Shown here in pieces: positions 53,023 to 60,957 of a stretch of 64,000 nucleotides of DNA. The notes under the pieces were generated by a model. That model worked only from the letters and a program-made list of their open reading frames with translations. It was not told the DNA's origin and made no database searches. Numbering within the stretch: position 1 is the first letter of the stretch; every line of letters begins with the position of its first letter. Source of the stretch: Bradyrhizobium cenepequi. GTDB taxonomy: Bacteria > Pseudomonadota > Alphaproteobacteria > Rhizobiales > Xanthobacteraceae. Both the position numbers and the translations under genes were made by a program. Where the stretch lies: NCBI RefSeq assembly GCF_020329485.1, contig NZ_JAGKJI010000024.1:1-64000 (forward strand), written 5' to 3'.

Positions 53023-53967
53023 TCAGCCCGCGGTCAGTTCGGCCGGCAGGCGGAATTCGATGTTCTCTTCCCGGCCCGACAGGACCGACACCTTGAGCGG
53101 TCCGATGCGCCGCAACGCCTCGATCACGTCGTCGACCAGTACTTCGGGCGCCGAGGCACCCGCTGTGATGCCGACGGCCTTTGCATTCTTCAGCCATTCC
53201 GGGTTGAGTTCGCTGCCATCGGCAATGAGGTAACTGGCGACGCCGGCCTCGGTGCCGATCTCGCGCAATCGATTGGAATTGGAACTGTTGGCGGCCCCCA
53301 CCACCAGGATGACATCCACCAATTTGCTCAAATCCCTTACCGCAGATTGGCGGTTCTGTGTCGCATAGCAGATATCCCGGGTATCGGGGCCTTGAATGTC
53401 TGTAAAACGGGCCTGGAGCGCCAGAATGATGTCGCGTGTGTCATCCACGCTCAGTGTGGTCTGGGTGATGTAGGCGACCGGCGCATCGGCCGGCAGCGTC
53501 AGGGCGTTGACGTCATCGACGCTCTGGACCAGGAGCACTGGACCTGGAACCTGGCCCATGGTTCCCTCTACCTCTGGGTGGCCGGCGTGCCCGATCAGGA
53601 TCAATGACCGGCCCTTCGACATGTAGCGCTTGCCCTGATTGTGGACCTTGGTGACGAGCGGACAGGTGGCGTTCAGCACCGGCAGGCCACGCGCGGCCGC
53701 CTCTTCCTCGACGCTGCGCGCCACACCATGGGCGCTGAACACGGTGACCGCGTTCGCCGGAACCTCGGAAAGGTCCTCGACGAAGATCGCGCCCTTGCTC
53801 TTCAGGCTTTCGACGACGTATTTGTTATGCACGATCTCATGTCGCACATAGACGGGCGGGCCGTACTTCTCGAGTGCACGCTCGACGATCTCGATGGCGC
53901 GCACCACGCCCGCGCAAAAGCCGCGCGGCTGCGCTAGAAAAACCTCCATAGGACGTCTGTTAAGCAA
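53023..53967 (-). CDS. ispH: 4-hydroxy-3-methylbut-2-enyl diphosphate reductase
   Basis: Last enzyme of the MEP isoprenoid pathway (314 aa), making IPP and DMAPP with a [4Fe-4S] cluster. Cluster cysteines fall at AQPRGFCAGVVRA (Cys18), NATCPLVTKVH and DICYATQNRQSA; the catalytic-site ELNPEWLKNAKAVGITAGASAPEVLV is intact. It lies 39 bp upstream of hpnH on the same strand, linking precursor supply to hopanoid synthesis. The N-terminus MLNRRPMEVF could also start at MEVF. Confidence 0.96.
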   Translation of the reverse strand: MLNRRPMEVFLAQPRGFCAGVVRAIEIVERALEKYGPPVYVRHEIVHNKYVVESLKSKGAIFVEDLSEVPANAVTVFSAHGVARSVEEEAAARGLPVLNATCPLVTKVHNQGKRYMSKGRSLILIGHAGHPEVEGTMGQVPGPVLLVQSVDDVNALTLPADAPVAYITQTTLSVDDTRDIILALQARFTDIQGPDTRDICYATQNRQSAVRDLSKLVDVILVVGAANSSNSNRLREIGTEAGVASYLIADGSELNPEWLKNAKAVGITAGASAPEVLVDDVIEALRRIGPLKVSVLSGREENIEFRLPAELTAG

Positions 53968-54324
53968 ATTGCACCACTCTCATCCGAAAACCCGTGCGGT
54001 CGGACGTCCTGCAGCCGGCACGTCCGGCCTGCTGCAATATCCACACCGCCAGTTCCTGCACTTAAGTCGCCCCCAAGCGCACGGAAGAAGAGCGCTTTGT
54101 GTCAAAAAATGAGCGTCTAGAAAAGCCGGATTACGGAATGATTACCTATCACGAGGTAATAAAATACCTAAAACTGCGGCATTAATGCCCACCCCATCTC
54201 ACTTGTTCGTCACTTTATTGCCCGGCGGGGCGGGATATACCGCGCCCAACGCCGTTCTGGCCAGTTTCGACGCTTCCTCGTGAACCAGCGGCCGGGCGGT
54301 CAAAACAACATTAGATCGGCCCCG
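53968..54324. other. Divergent region between ispH and hpnN
   Basis: About 360 bp without a gene, containing the ispH promoter side. AT-rich patches occur around 54130-54180. A GCGGTC-type repeat GGACGTCC is present near 54000. The hpnN promoter described separately follows. Confidence 0.5.
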
Positions 54325-54349
54325 GGAACTCCGCTAGATAGCGGGCGTT
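54325..54349 (+). promoter_or_regulatory. EcfG general-stress promoter before hpnN
   Basis: GGAAC (54325-54329), exactly 16 nt, CGTT (54346-54349): a complete match to the EcfG consensus GGAAC-N16/17-CGTT. Transcription would begin about 7-10 nt downstream, 25-30 nt before the GTG at 54386, which supports that GTG over the one at 54356. Confidence 0.65.
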
Positions 54350-54385
54350 TCCGGCGTGCTTCCTGGAAGATCAGAAAGAAATGAA

Positions 54386-57004
54386 GTGCTGACACGTATT
54401 GTTGTCTCGATTGTTAAGTCGTGCACGCGGTTTGCCATCCCTGTTGTCGTCCTCTCGCTGATTCTCGCGGTGGCGGCGGGCTATTACGCGGCCGGCAACT
54501 TCGCCATCAATACCGACATCAACACCCTGATCTCGCCCAACCTCGACTGGCGCCAGCGCGACATCCAGTTCGAGGAAGCCTTCGACCGCGAGCGCCTGAT
54601 TCTTGCCGTGGTGGAGGCGCCGACGCCGGAACTCACGGGCCTTGCCACCAGGGCGCTGGCCGACAAGCTCACCGGTGACACCAAGCATTTCGAATCGGTC
54701 ACTCCGCTCGGCTCCGGCGAATTTTTCGAGAAGAACGGGCTTCTGTTCCTGCCGACCGAGGAGGTCGCCCAGGTCACCGGGGAGCTCGAATCCGCCGCGC
54801 CCCTGGTCGAGATCATGGCGGGCGACCCCTCGATCCGCGGCCTCACCGGCGCGCTGGAGACCGGTCTTGCCGGCATCAAGCGGGGGCAGGCCAAGATCGA
54901 AAACGCCGCGCGTCCCTTCAACCTGATCTCGCAGACGGTGGAGGATGTCCTCAACAACAAGGCCAGTCCGACCTTCTCCTGGCGCGAGCTCACCAGCGAC
55001 AAGCCGCTGATCGATTCGGACAAGCGCGCCTTCATCGAGTTCAAGCCGGTGCTCGACTATCAGGCGCTGGAGCCCGGCAAGGCCGCCACCGATGCGATTA
55101 GGCAGGCGGCCGCCGACCTGAAATTCGACAGCGAATATGGTGCCCGCGTCCGCCTTACCGGACCGGTGCCGATCGCCAACGAGGAATATTCCACCGTCCA
55201 GGACGGCGCCGTCGTCAACGGCATCGGCACCGTGCTGATCGTGCTGGTGATCCTGTGGCTTGCGCTGCATTCGGCCAAGATCATCTTCGCCGTGTTCGTG
55301 AACCTGTTCATCGGGCTTTCGATCACCACCGCCGTCGGCCTGATGATGGTCGGCTCGCTCAACCTGTTGTCGATCGCCTTCGCGGTGCTGTTCGTCGGCC
55401 TGGGGGTCGATTTCGGCATCCAGTTCAGCGTCCGCTACCGTTCCGAGCGCTTCAAGAACGACAACCTGATGCTGGCGCTGGAGAACGCGGCGCGGCGCTC
55501 GGCGGTGCCGCTCTCGCTTGCGGCGATGGCGACCGCGGCGGGCTTCCTGTGCTTCCTGCCGACCGACTACAAGGGCATTTCCGAGCTCGGCAAGATCGCC
55601 GGCGCCGGCATGCTCATCGCGTTCCTCAGCAGCATCACCACGCTGCCGGCGCTCCTCGACCTGCTCAATCCGCCCGGCGAGAGGGAGCCGGTCGGCTACG
55701 CGTTCCTCGCGCCCGTCGATCACTTCCTGGAGAAGCATCGCGTCGTCATCATCGTCGGCACGCTCGCGCTCGTGATCGCCGGCCTGCCGCTGCTTTACTA
55801 CATGAAGTTCGACTTCAACCCGATCAATCTGCGCAACTCGAAGGTCGAATCGATCGCGACGTTCCTCGATCTGAGGCGCGACCCGAACACCGGCGCCAAC
55901 GCCATCAACGTGATGACGCGTTCGGAAGCCGACGCCAGGAAGATCGAGGAGAGGCTGGAAAAGCTGCCGGAAGTGTTGAGCGTCCGCGCGCTCGACAGCT
56001 TCGTGCCGGCCGATCAGCCGGCCAAGCTGAAGCTAATCGCGCAGGCGGCAAAGATGCTCAATCCGGCGCTCAATCCTGATTCGATCGATGCGCCGCCGAG
56101 CGACCAGGAGAATGTCGAATCCCTGAAGAGCTCAGCCGACAATCTCCGCAAGACGGCGGGCGACGCCAAGAATGCCGGCGCGGTGGCCGCACGCCGGCTC
56201 GCCGATGCGCTGACCAAGCTTGCCGATTCGAATCAGGCGACGCGCGACAAGGCGCAGGACGTGTTCGTTTCACCGCTGAAGGTGGTGTTCGAGCAGCTCA
56301 GGAACATGCTGCAGGCCCAGACCGTCACGCTGCAGTCGCTGCCGGAGGAGCTGGTACGTCAATGGAAGGCGAAGGACGGGCTGATGCGGGTCGAAGTCCT
56401 GCCGAAGGGCGATCCGAACGACAACGACACGCTGCGCAAGTTCGCGGCCGCCGTGCTGGCGGCCGAGCCGACCGCGATCGGCGGCCCGGTGTCGATCCTG
56501 AAGTCCGGCGACACGGTGGTGAAGGCCTTCATCCATGCCGGCATCTGGGCGCTGATTGTGATCAGCTTCTTGCTCTGGCTGACCTTGCGACGCGTTACCG
56601 ACGTGTTGCTCACGATCGTGCCGCTCTTGGTCGCCGGCGCCGTGACGCTGGAGATTTGCGTCCTGATCGGGCTGCCGCTCAACTTCGCCAATATCGTCGC
56701 ATTCCCGCTGCTGCTCGGCGTCGGCGTCGCTTTCAAGATCTACTATGTCGTTGCCTGGCGCCAGGGCAGAACGAATCTGCTGCAGTCAAGCCTGACGCGG
56801 GCGATCTTTTTCAGCGCGTTGACCACGGGGACCGCATTCGGCAGCCTGTGGCTCTCAAGTCATCCGGGGACCGCGAGCATGGGCAAACTGCTCGCGCTGT
56901 CGCTGATCACCACTCTCGCCGCGGTGCTGCTCTTTCAGCCGGCGCTAATGGGTAAACCGCGCGACGTCCGGAAGGAGACAGATATCGCCGACGACGTCAC
57001 CTGA
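54386..57004 (+). CDS. hpnN: Hopanoid transporter, RND/MMPL family
   Basis: Inner-membrane RND-superfamily protein (872 aa) that moves hopanoids to the outer membrane. An N-terminal transmembrane helix (FAIPVVVLSLILAVAAGYYAAG), a large periplasmic domain, a five-helix bundle (about 275-440, including LSIAFAVLFVGLGVDFGIQFSVRYRSE), a second periplasmic domain with a helical Ala/Lys-rich segment and a final helix bundle are seen. GTG 54386 gives MLTRIVVSIVKSCTRF, the usual HpnN start, and follows the EcfG-type promoter. The last 60 bp overlap the DUF2147 gene on the other strand. Confidence 0.92.
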   Translation: MLTRIVVSIVKSCTRFAIPVVVLSLILAVAAGYYAAGNFAINTDINTLISPNLDWRQRDIQFEEAFDRERLILAVVEAPTPELTGLATRALADKLTGDTKHFESVTPLGSGEFFEKNGLLFLPTEEVAQVTGELESAAPLVEIMAGDPSIRGLTGALETGLAGIKRGQAKIENAARPFNLISQTVEDVLNNKASPTFSWRELTSDKPLIDSDKRAFIEFKPVLDYQALEPGKAATDAIRQAAADLKFDSEYGARVRLTGPVPIANEEYSTVQDGAVVNGIGTVLIVLVILWLALHSAKIIFAVFVNLFIGLSITTAVGLMMVGSLNLLSIAFAVLFVGLGVDFGIQFSVRYRSERFKNDNLMLALENAARRSAVPLSLAAMATAAGFLCFLPTDYKGISELGKIAGAGMLIAFLSSITTLPALLDLLNPPGEREPVGYAFLAPVDHFLEKHRVVIIVGTLALVIAGLPLLYYMKFDFNPINLRNSKVESIATFLDLRRDPNTGANAINVMTRSEADARKIEERLEKLPEVLSVRALDSFVPADQPAKLKLIAQAAKMLNPALNPDSIDAPPSDQENVESLKSSADNLRKTAGDAKNAGAVAARRLADALTKLADSNQATRDKAQDVFVSPLKVVFEQLRNMLQAQTVTLQSLPEELVRQWKAKDGLMRVEVLPKGDPNDNDTLRKFAAAVLAAEPTAIGGPVSILKSGDTVVKAFIHAGIWALIVISFLLWLTLRRVTDVLLTIVPLLVAGAVTLEICVLIGLPLNFANIVAFPLLLGVGVAFKIYYVVAWRQGRTNLLQSSLTRAIFFSALTTGTAFGSLWLSSHPGTASMGKLLALSLITTLAAVLLFQPALMGKPRDVRKETDIADDVT

Positions 57005-57619
57005 TTGGCTGGTAGCTGCCTGCTTCTGGCCGCTCTGTTGTTTGGATGATGGGGCTGGTGCGGCAGGAGCAGGGCTCGCCGAGCCCGTGGTCTTGGGGGT
57101 TTGAGGGGCCGCCTGCGACGTGGACGGCGGTGCACCTTTGGGCGCTGTGCCCTTGGCCATGCTGTTGGTGGCGCTGGCGGGAATCGGAGGCCCAACGCGG
57201 GTCCAGGTCTCGCCGTCGCAGAGAAAGCCCAGCACGCAGCCTTGAATCTCGAGCTTGTCAGAGCCAATTGGCTTGATCGTAGAGCTGTAGAGCTGACCGT
57301 CCTTGGCATTATAGACTTGGCCCTCCCACGCATCCGTGCCCGCCTTCTTCTTCATGTCGATCAGGATCGGCATGCCGAGCGTGGGCCGGCTTTGCTTTGC
57401 GGGGTCCGGATTATGCTTGTCCTTGCCGCCGGGCGTCTTCTCCCAGGCAACTGCGCCCCACATGTTGCCGTTGCATTGTGCGATCCTGACATGGGCGACA
57501 CCGTCAGCCACCCGCCAGTCGCCGGTCGGGTCCGCAGCCAAAGCAGGGACCAATGCGCTCGCCAAAACGAATCCCGAATATGCTATGGTGCGCGCGAGCT
57601 TGGGTGGGCAGTGCAACAT
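56945..57619 (-). CDS. Secreted DUF2147-family protein
   Basis: Exported protein of 224 aa. A signal peptide (about 1-28, ending ALVPALAAD) is followed by a DUF2147 domain (about 29-125; PTGDWRVADGVAHVRIAQCNGNMWGAVAWEKTP, DKLEIQGCVLGFLCDGETWTRV shown as motif). Residues about 140-205 are a low-complexity Pro/Ala/Ser/Lys tail. DUF2147 proteins bind or sense something unknown in the periplasm. The C-terminal end is antisense to the last 60 bp of hpnN. Confidence 0.8.
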   Translation of the reverse strand: MLHCPPKLARTIAYSGFVLASALVPALAADPTGDWRVADGVAHVRIAQCNGNMWGAVAWEKTPGGKDKHNPDPAKQSRPTLGMPILIDMKKKAGTDAWEGQVYNAKDGQLYSSTIKPIGSDKLEIQGCVLGFLCDGETWTRVGPPIPASATNSMAKGTAPKGAPPSTSQAAPQTPKTTGSASPAPAAPAPSSKQQSGQKQAATSQSGDVVGDICLLPDVARFTH

Positions 57620-57661
57620 TGTCTTACCTGTGCTTAAGTAGAAGAGTCAAAGCTTGGGGGC

Positions 57662-57683
57662 AAAACGCCACAATCAGCGTTTT
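57662..57683. promoter_or_regulatory. Small stem-loop in the hpnO upstream region
   Basis: AAAACGC and GCGTTTT pair around CACAATCA, 39 bp before the hpnO start and 42 bp upstream of the DUF2147 start on the other strand. It may be an operator or a leader hairpin. No EcfG or other known promoter motif was found in 57620-57721. Confidence 0.3.
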
Positions 57684-57721
57684 GAGTTGACGAAATGACC
57701 ATCAACCGACGTATGTAGCCG

Positions 57722-59113
57722 ATGCTAAGCTCAAATCTAGACGTTTCCGAGATGTTTGTGGAGCGCCAGGCGCAACGCAGTTCCCTGCACGCGCGCTATT
57801 TGAATGAGCAGCTCGTGCGCGTGCTCAAGACCATCGGCTATGACGTCGGCTTTCAAAAAGGGCAAGGCCAGTATCTCTTCGATCGCGAGGGGGCACGTTA
57901 TCTCGATCTACTGAGCGGATTTGGCGTTTTTGCGATCGGCCGCAACCACCCGGCGCTGCGTCAGGCCTTGAAGAGCGTCTTGGATGCCGACCTGCCCAAC
58001 CTGGTGCAGCTCGATGTGTCTACGCTCGCGGGCATCCTGGCCGAGCGGCTGCTCGAGTACGTACCATATCTGGACAAGATATTTTTCTCCAATTCGGGCG
58101 CCGAGACAGTAGAGGCCGCGATCAAGTTCGCGCGGGGCGCGACTGGACGCCCCGGCATCGTCTCCTGCTCGCATTCATTCCACGGATTGTCCTATGGTGC
58201 GCTGTCGCTGATGGACGATGCGAATTTCCGCTCCGGCTTCGAGCCGCTGTTGCCGGGCTGCACCCAGATTCCGTTCAACGACCTTGCCGCGCTCGAGCAA
58301 GCGCTGTCGTCGCGCCAGGTCGCGGCCTTCATCGTCGAGCCGATCCAGGGCAAGGGCGTCAACATGCCCTCGGACGAATTCCTGCCCGGTGCTGCGGCGC
58401 TGTGCCGGAAATACGGCACGCTGTTCATCGCCGACGAGATCCAGACCGGCATCGGCCGTACCGGCAAATTCCTGGCGATCGAGCACTGGAACGTCGAGCC
58501 CGACATGGTGCTGCTCGCGAAAGCGCTGTCCGGCGGCCATGTCCCGGTCGGCGCGCTGCTGACGCGCAAGAGCATCTTCGACAAGATCTTCAATCAGATG
58601 GATCGCGCCGTCGTGCACGGCTCGACATTTTCGAAGAACGATCTCGCGATGGCCGCCGGCATCGCGACGCTCGAAGTCATCAAGGCCGAGAAGCTGGTCG
58701 AGCAGGCCGCCAAGCGCGGCGCCGAACTTCGCCTTGCGCTGACGCGCATGGTCCCTGGCTACGAATTGATGAAGGAAGTGCGCGGCAAGGGATTGATGAT
58801 CGGCATCGAGTTCGGCCCGCCGAAATCGCTGCGACTGCGCGCATCCTGGAACGTGCTGGAGACCGCCAACAAGGGCCTGTTCTGCCAGCTCATCACCGTG
58901 CCGCTGTTCAAGGATCACAAGATCCTGACCCAGGTCGCCGGCCACGGCAGCCACACCATCAAGCTGTTGCCGCCGCTCACACTCACCGAGGACGACTGCA
59001 CCTGGATCGAAAAGGCCTTCGACACCGTGATCGCCGGCAGCCACAAGGTCCCCGGCGCGATCTGGTCGCTCGGCAAGACGCTGGTCGACAACGCGGTGCG
59101 CAAGTCCGCCTGA
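57722..59113 (+). CDS. hpnO: Hopanoid aminotransferase (aminobacteriohopanetriol synthesis)
   Basis: PLP-dependent class III aminotransferase (463 aa) that converts ribosylhopane-derived aldehyde to aminobacteriohopanetriol. PLP lysine is Lys267 in LLAKALSGGHVPVGA; IADEIQTGIGRTGKF supplies the PLP-ring Asp; SNSGAETVEAAIKFARGAT the phosphate-binding loop. Assigned as HpnO by its place at the end of the hopanoid locus and by N-terminal extension typical of the family; other ornithine/acetylornithine-type activities are unlikely here. Confidence 0.9.
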   Translation: MLSSNLDVSEMFVERQAQRSSLHARYLNEQLVRVLKTIGYDVGFQKGQGQYLFDREGARYLDLLSGFGVFAIGRNHPALRQALKSVLDADLPNLVQLDVSTLAGILAERLLEYVPYLDKIFFSNSGAETVEAAIKFARGATGRPGIVSCSHSFHGLSYGALSLMDDANFRSGFEPLLPGCTQIPFNDLAALEQALSSRQVAAFIVEPIQGKGVNMPSDEFLPGAAALCRKYGTLFIADEIQTGIGRTGKFLAIEHWNVEPDMVLLAKALSGGHVPVGALLTRKSIFDKIFNQMDRAVVHGSTFSKNDLAMAAGIATLEVIKAEKLVEQAAKRGAELRLALTRMVPGYELMKEVRGKGLMIGIEFGPPKSLRLRASWNVLETANKGLFCQLITVPLFKDHKILTQVAGHGSHTIKLLPPLTLTEDDCTWIEKAFDTVIAGSHKVPGAIWSLGKTLVDNAVRKSA

Positions 59114-59132
59114 TCGGAATTCTGCGGCCTCC

Positions 59133-59220
59133 GTAGCCCGGATGAAGCGAAGCGCAATCCTGGGTTTGCCGCCACTTGCGACGCTGTTCCCGGATTACGC
59201 TTCGCTTCATCCGGGCTACG
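59133..59220. repeat. Long inverted repeat (GTAGCCCGGATGAAGCG family)
   Basis: Arms of about 29 bp, starting CGTAGCCCGGATGAAGCGA and ending CTTCATCCGGGCTACG, pair with a single G:U/A:C-type mismatch. It lies between hpnO and the convergent anti-sigma gene and includes the stop codon of the latter. A second, diverged example is at 62031-62100. Confidence 0.85.
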
Positions 59221-59977
59221 AAGCTGCACTCTTCATGGCTGCCTCGAACTTGTCGCCGAACTCGGCGAGCTCGTCGGCGCCGAGGTCGCTGACGGCCCAG
59301 AAGTTCAGGCCGTGATTGCTCCAGTGGCGGATGTTGAAGCCCTGCCGCGCGCTCGTCCGGGCGGCGTGTCGCTCGATATCTGATGTCTGCGCAACGAACA
59401 GGTTGATGACGTGCTGGCGCCTTCGATAGACGACGGCGCCGATCGCGCGGGCGTCGACATAGTCGAGCCGGCCACCGATCAGGGTAAAGCCTTTCGCGGT
59501 CAGGTCGATCACGGGCGGGGCGACATCGAGCTTGCCGTTGAACCATGGCTTGACCGTGTGCTGGTCGGTGGAGAGCACGTCGGTGAGATGGCCCGCCTGC
59601 AGCGAGCGCAGATGCGCCGAGACCAGTTCCGACTGGATGCGCGTCTTGTCGTCGTTGCGCAGGATGATGGCGACGAGGCCGGTCGCCGCCATCGCGGAGA
59701 CCGCCGATCCCAGCGCGAAGCCGCGTAGCACCGCGCGGCGGTTGGGTGCCGCCCTCGGCTGCGGCAGCGCGGCCTCGATGCGCCGGCGTAGCTCCGGCGG
59801 CGCGGTGTAGCTTGCACCCTTGTCCGCGATCACGCGGCTCATCGCGCGATAGTCTTTCGCCAGCGCCGCGCAGCGCGGGCAGCCTGCGATGTGGTTCTCG
59901 ACCTCGCGCGCGTGTCCCGCGTCGAGCTCGCCGTCGATCAGCGCCTGAAGCAGCACCTCGGCTTCCTCGCAGGTCAT
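59216..59977 (-). CDS. Zinc-containing transmembrane anti-sigma factor
   Basis: Anti-sigma factor (253 aa) that probably holds the adjacent ECF sigma inactive. The N-terminal zinc anti-sigma (ZAS) motif H-x3-C-x2-C is ENHIAGCPRCAAL; one transmembrane helix follows around residues 85-105 (AVLRGFALGSAVSAMAATGLVAIIL shown in part), and a periplasmic domain of about 140 residues could be the sensor. Start 59977 (MTCEEAE) overlaps the sigma stop by 4 bp. The TAG stop is provided by the intergenic inverted repeat. Confidence 0.88.
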   Translation of the reverse strand: MTCEEAEVLLQALIDGELDAGHAREVENHIAGCPRCAALAKDYRAMSRVIADKGASYTAPPELRRRIEAALPQPRAAPNRRAVLRGFALGSAVSAMAATGLVAIILRNDDKTRIQSELVSAHLRSLQAGHLTDVLSTDQHTVKPWFNGKLDVAPPVIDLTAKGFTLIGGRLDYVDARAIGAVVYRRRQHVINLFVAQTSDIERHAARTSARQGFNIRHWSNHGLNFWAVSDLGADELAEFGDKFEAAMKSAAS

Positions 59978-60528
59978 TTTGCTTGCTCCTGTTCCGCAAG
60001 CCACGCCGAGCGCAGCATCGCGCGGGCGCGCGCAAGGCGCGACATCACGGTGCCCACGGGCACGGCCGCAACATCGGCGATCTCGCGGTATGAAAGATTC
60101 TGGATCTCCCGGAGCACGAAGGTCTCGCGAAACGGTTCGGCGAGCGATGCGATCAGCCGGCGAATTGCAGCGGAATCCTTCTCGCGCAGCATCTGCGCTT
60201 CCGGCGTCTCCTGCGCTTCATGCCAGAGCGGGGTTGCCTCCGCGCTGTCAGCGACATCTTCGATTGCGCCGGTCTTAATGTCTGCGCGCCGCGCATATTC
60301 GGCACGGCAGACATTGCGCAGGATCGTGAACAGCCATGGTTTCATCGCCGGCCCGCGATAGCTGTCGAAATGCTTGTAGGCGCGCAGGAAACATTCCTGC
60401 ACCGCATCCTCGGCATCATTGGCATCTCGCAGGAGATAGCGTGCCAGTGTATAGGCATCGTCGAGATAAGGCAGTGCGGCCTCGCGAAAGCGCCGCGCCT
60501 TCTCGGGATCTTCCTCCGACGCTTTCAT
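59974..60528 (-). CDS. ECF-family RNA polymerase sigma factor
   Basis: Extracytoplasmic-function sigma factor (184 aa). Region 2 is YLDDAYTLARYLLRDANDAEDAVQECFLRAYKHFDSYRG with -10 recognition; region 4 is LAEPFRETFVLREIQNLSYREIADVAAVPVGTVMSRLARARAML (parts shown). Start 60528 (MKASEED) is chosen; a longer frame is less plausible. It is followed by its anti-sigma gene and preceded by a cupredoxin and a metallophosphoesterase gene. Confidence 0.9.
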   Translation of the reverse strand: MKASEEDPEKARRFREAALPYLDDAYTLARYLLRDANDAEDAVQECFLRAYKHFDSYRGPAMKPWLFTILRNVCRAEYARRADIKTGAIEDVADSAEATPLWHEAQETPEAQMLREKDSAAIRRLIASLAEPFRETFVLREIQNLSYREIADVAAVPVGTVMSRLARARAMLRSAWLAEQEQAK

Positions 60529-60619
60529 CGCCTCATGCCCGGTTTGTGCGGCGAATATTTTGGCCCGTCCGGTCTCGATCCGCCGGCCGGGCATGGTTGC
60601 GCTGGCTGAGATCGGCAAC

Positions 60620-60943
60620 TTACTCGACCCTGATCATGCCTGTCATGTGCGGGTGCAGCGAACAAAAATATTTGTACTCGCCGGCCGCCGTGAAGGTGAA
60701 TGAAAAGCTGTCGTCGGTGTCCATGGTTTTCGACCTGAATTTTCCGGCGCACACCACCGTGTGCGGAATGTCGTCACGATTGGTCCAGGTCACGGTCGTG
60801 CCGACCTTCACGTCGAGCTGCGCGGGCTGGAAGACGAAATTGTCGATATGCACTGCCGTGTCCCCGGCGCGGGCCGCGGTGGCGGGCAGCAGCATGGCCG
60901 CGGCAACGGCGATGCCGAAGTCGCGGCGATTGATCGCGCTCAT
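60620..60943 (-). CDS. Exported cupredoxin (type 1 copper protein)
   Basis: A plastocyanin/amicyanin-like protein (107 aa) with a Tat-type signal MSAINRRDFGIAVAAAMLL. Copper ligands are visible as PHTVVCAGKF (first His) and YFCSLHPHMTGM (Cys, His, Met). Probably a periplasmic electron carrier. It is 14 bp from the upstream metallophosphoesterase gene and 91 bp from the sigma gene, in one operon. Confidence 0.87.
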   Translation of the reverse strand: MSAINRRDFGIAVAAAMLLPATAARAGDTAVHIDNFVFQPAQLDVKVGTTVTWTNRDDIPHTVVCAGKFRSKTMDTDDSFSFTFTAAGEYKYFCSLHPHMTGMIRVE

Positions 60944-60957
60944 GAACCTGTTCCTCT

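Noticed and set aside
53968..54324. Small gene between ispH and hpnN
   Set aside because: Short frames only, no start context or similarity; the region serves as a divergent promoter area.
54356..54385. GTG start of hpnN at 54356
   Set aside because: It lies only 7 nt after the -10 element of the EcfG-type promoter; GTG 54386 gives the usual HpnN N-terminus.
57101..57637. Plus-strand frames across the DUF2147 gene
   Set aside because: Shadows of the signal-peptide-bearing DUF2147 gene; no domain.
60529..60618. 30-residue N-terminal extension of the ECF sigma factor
   Set aside because: Not conserved-looking, and start 60528 gives the standard ECF length.
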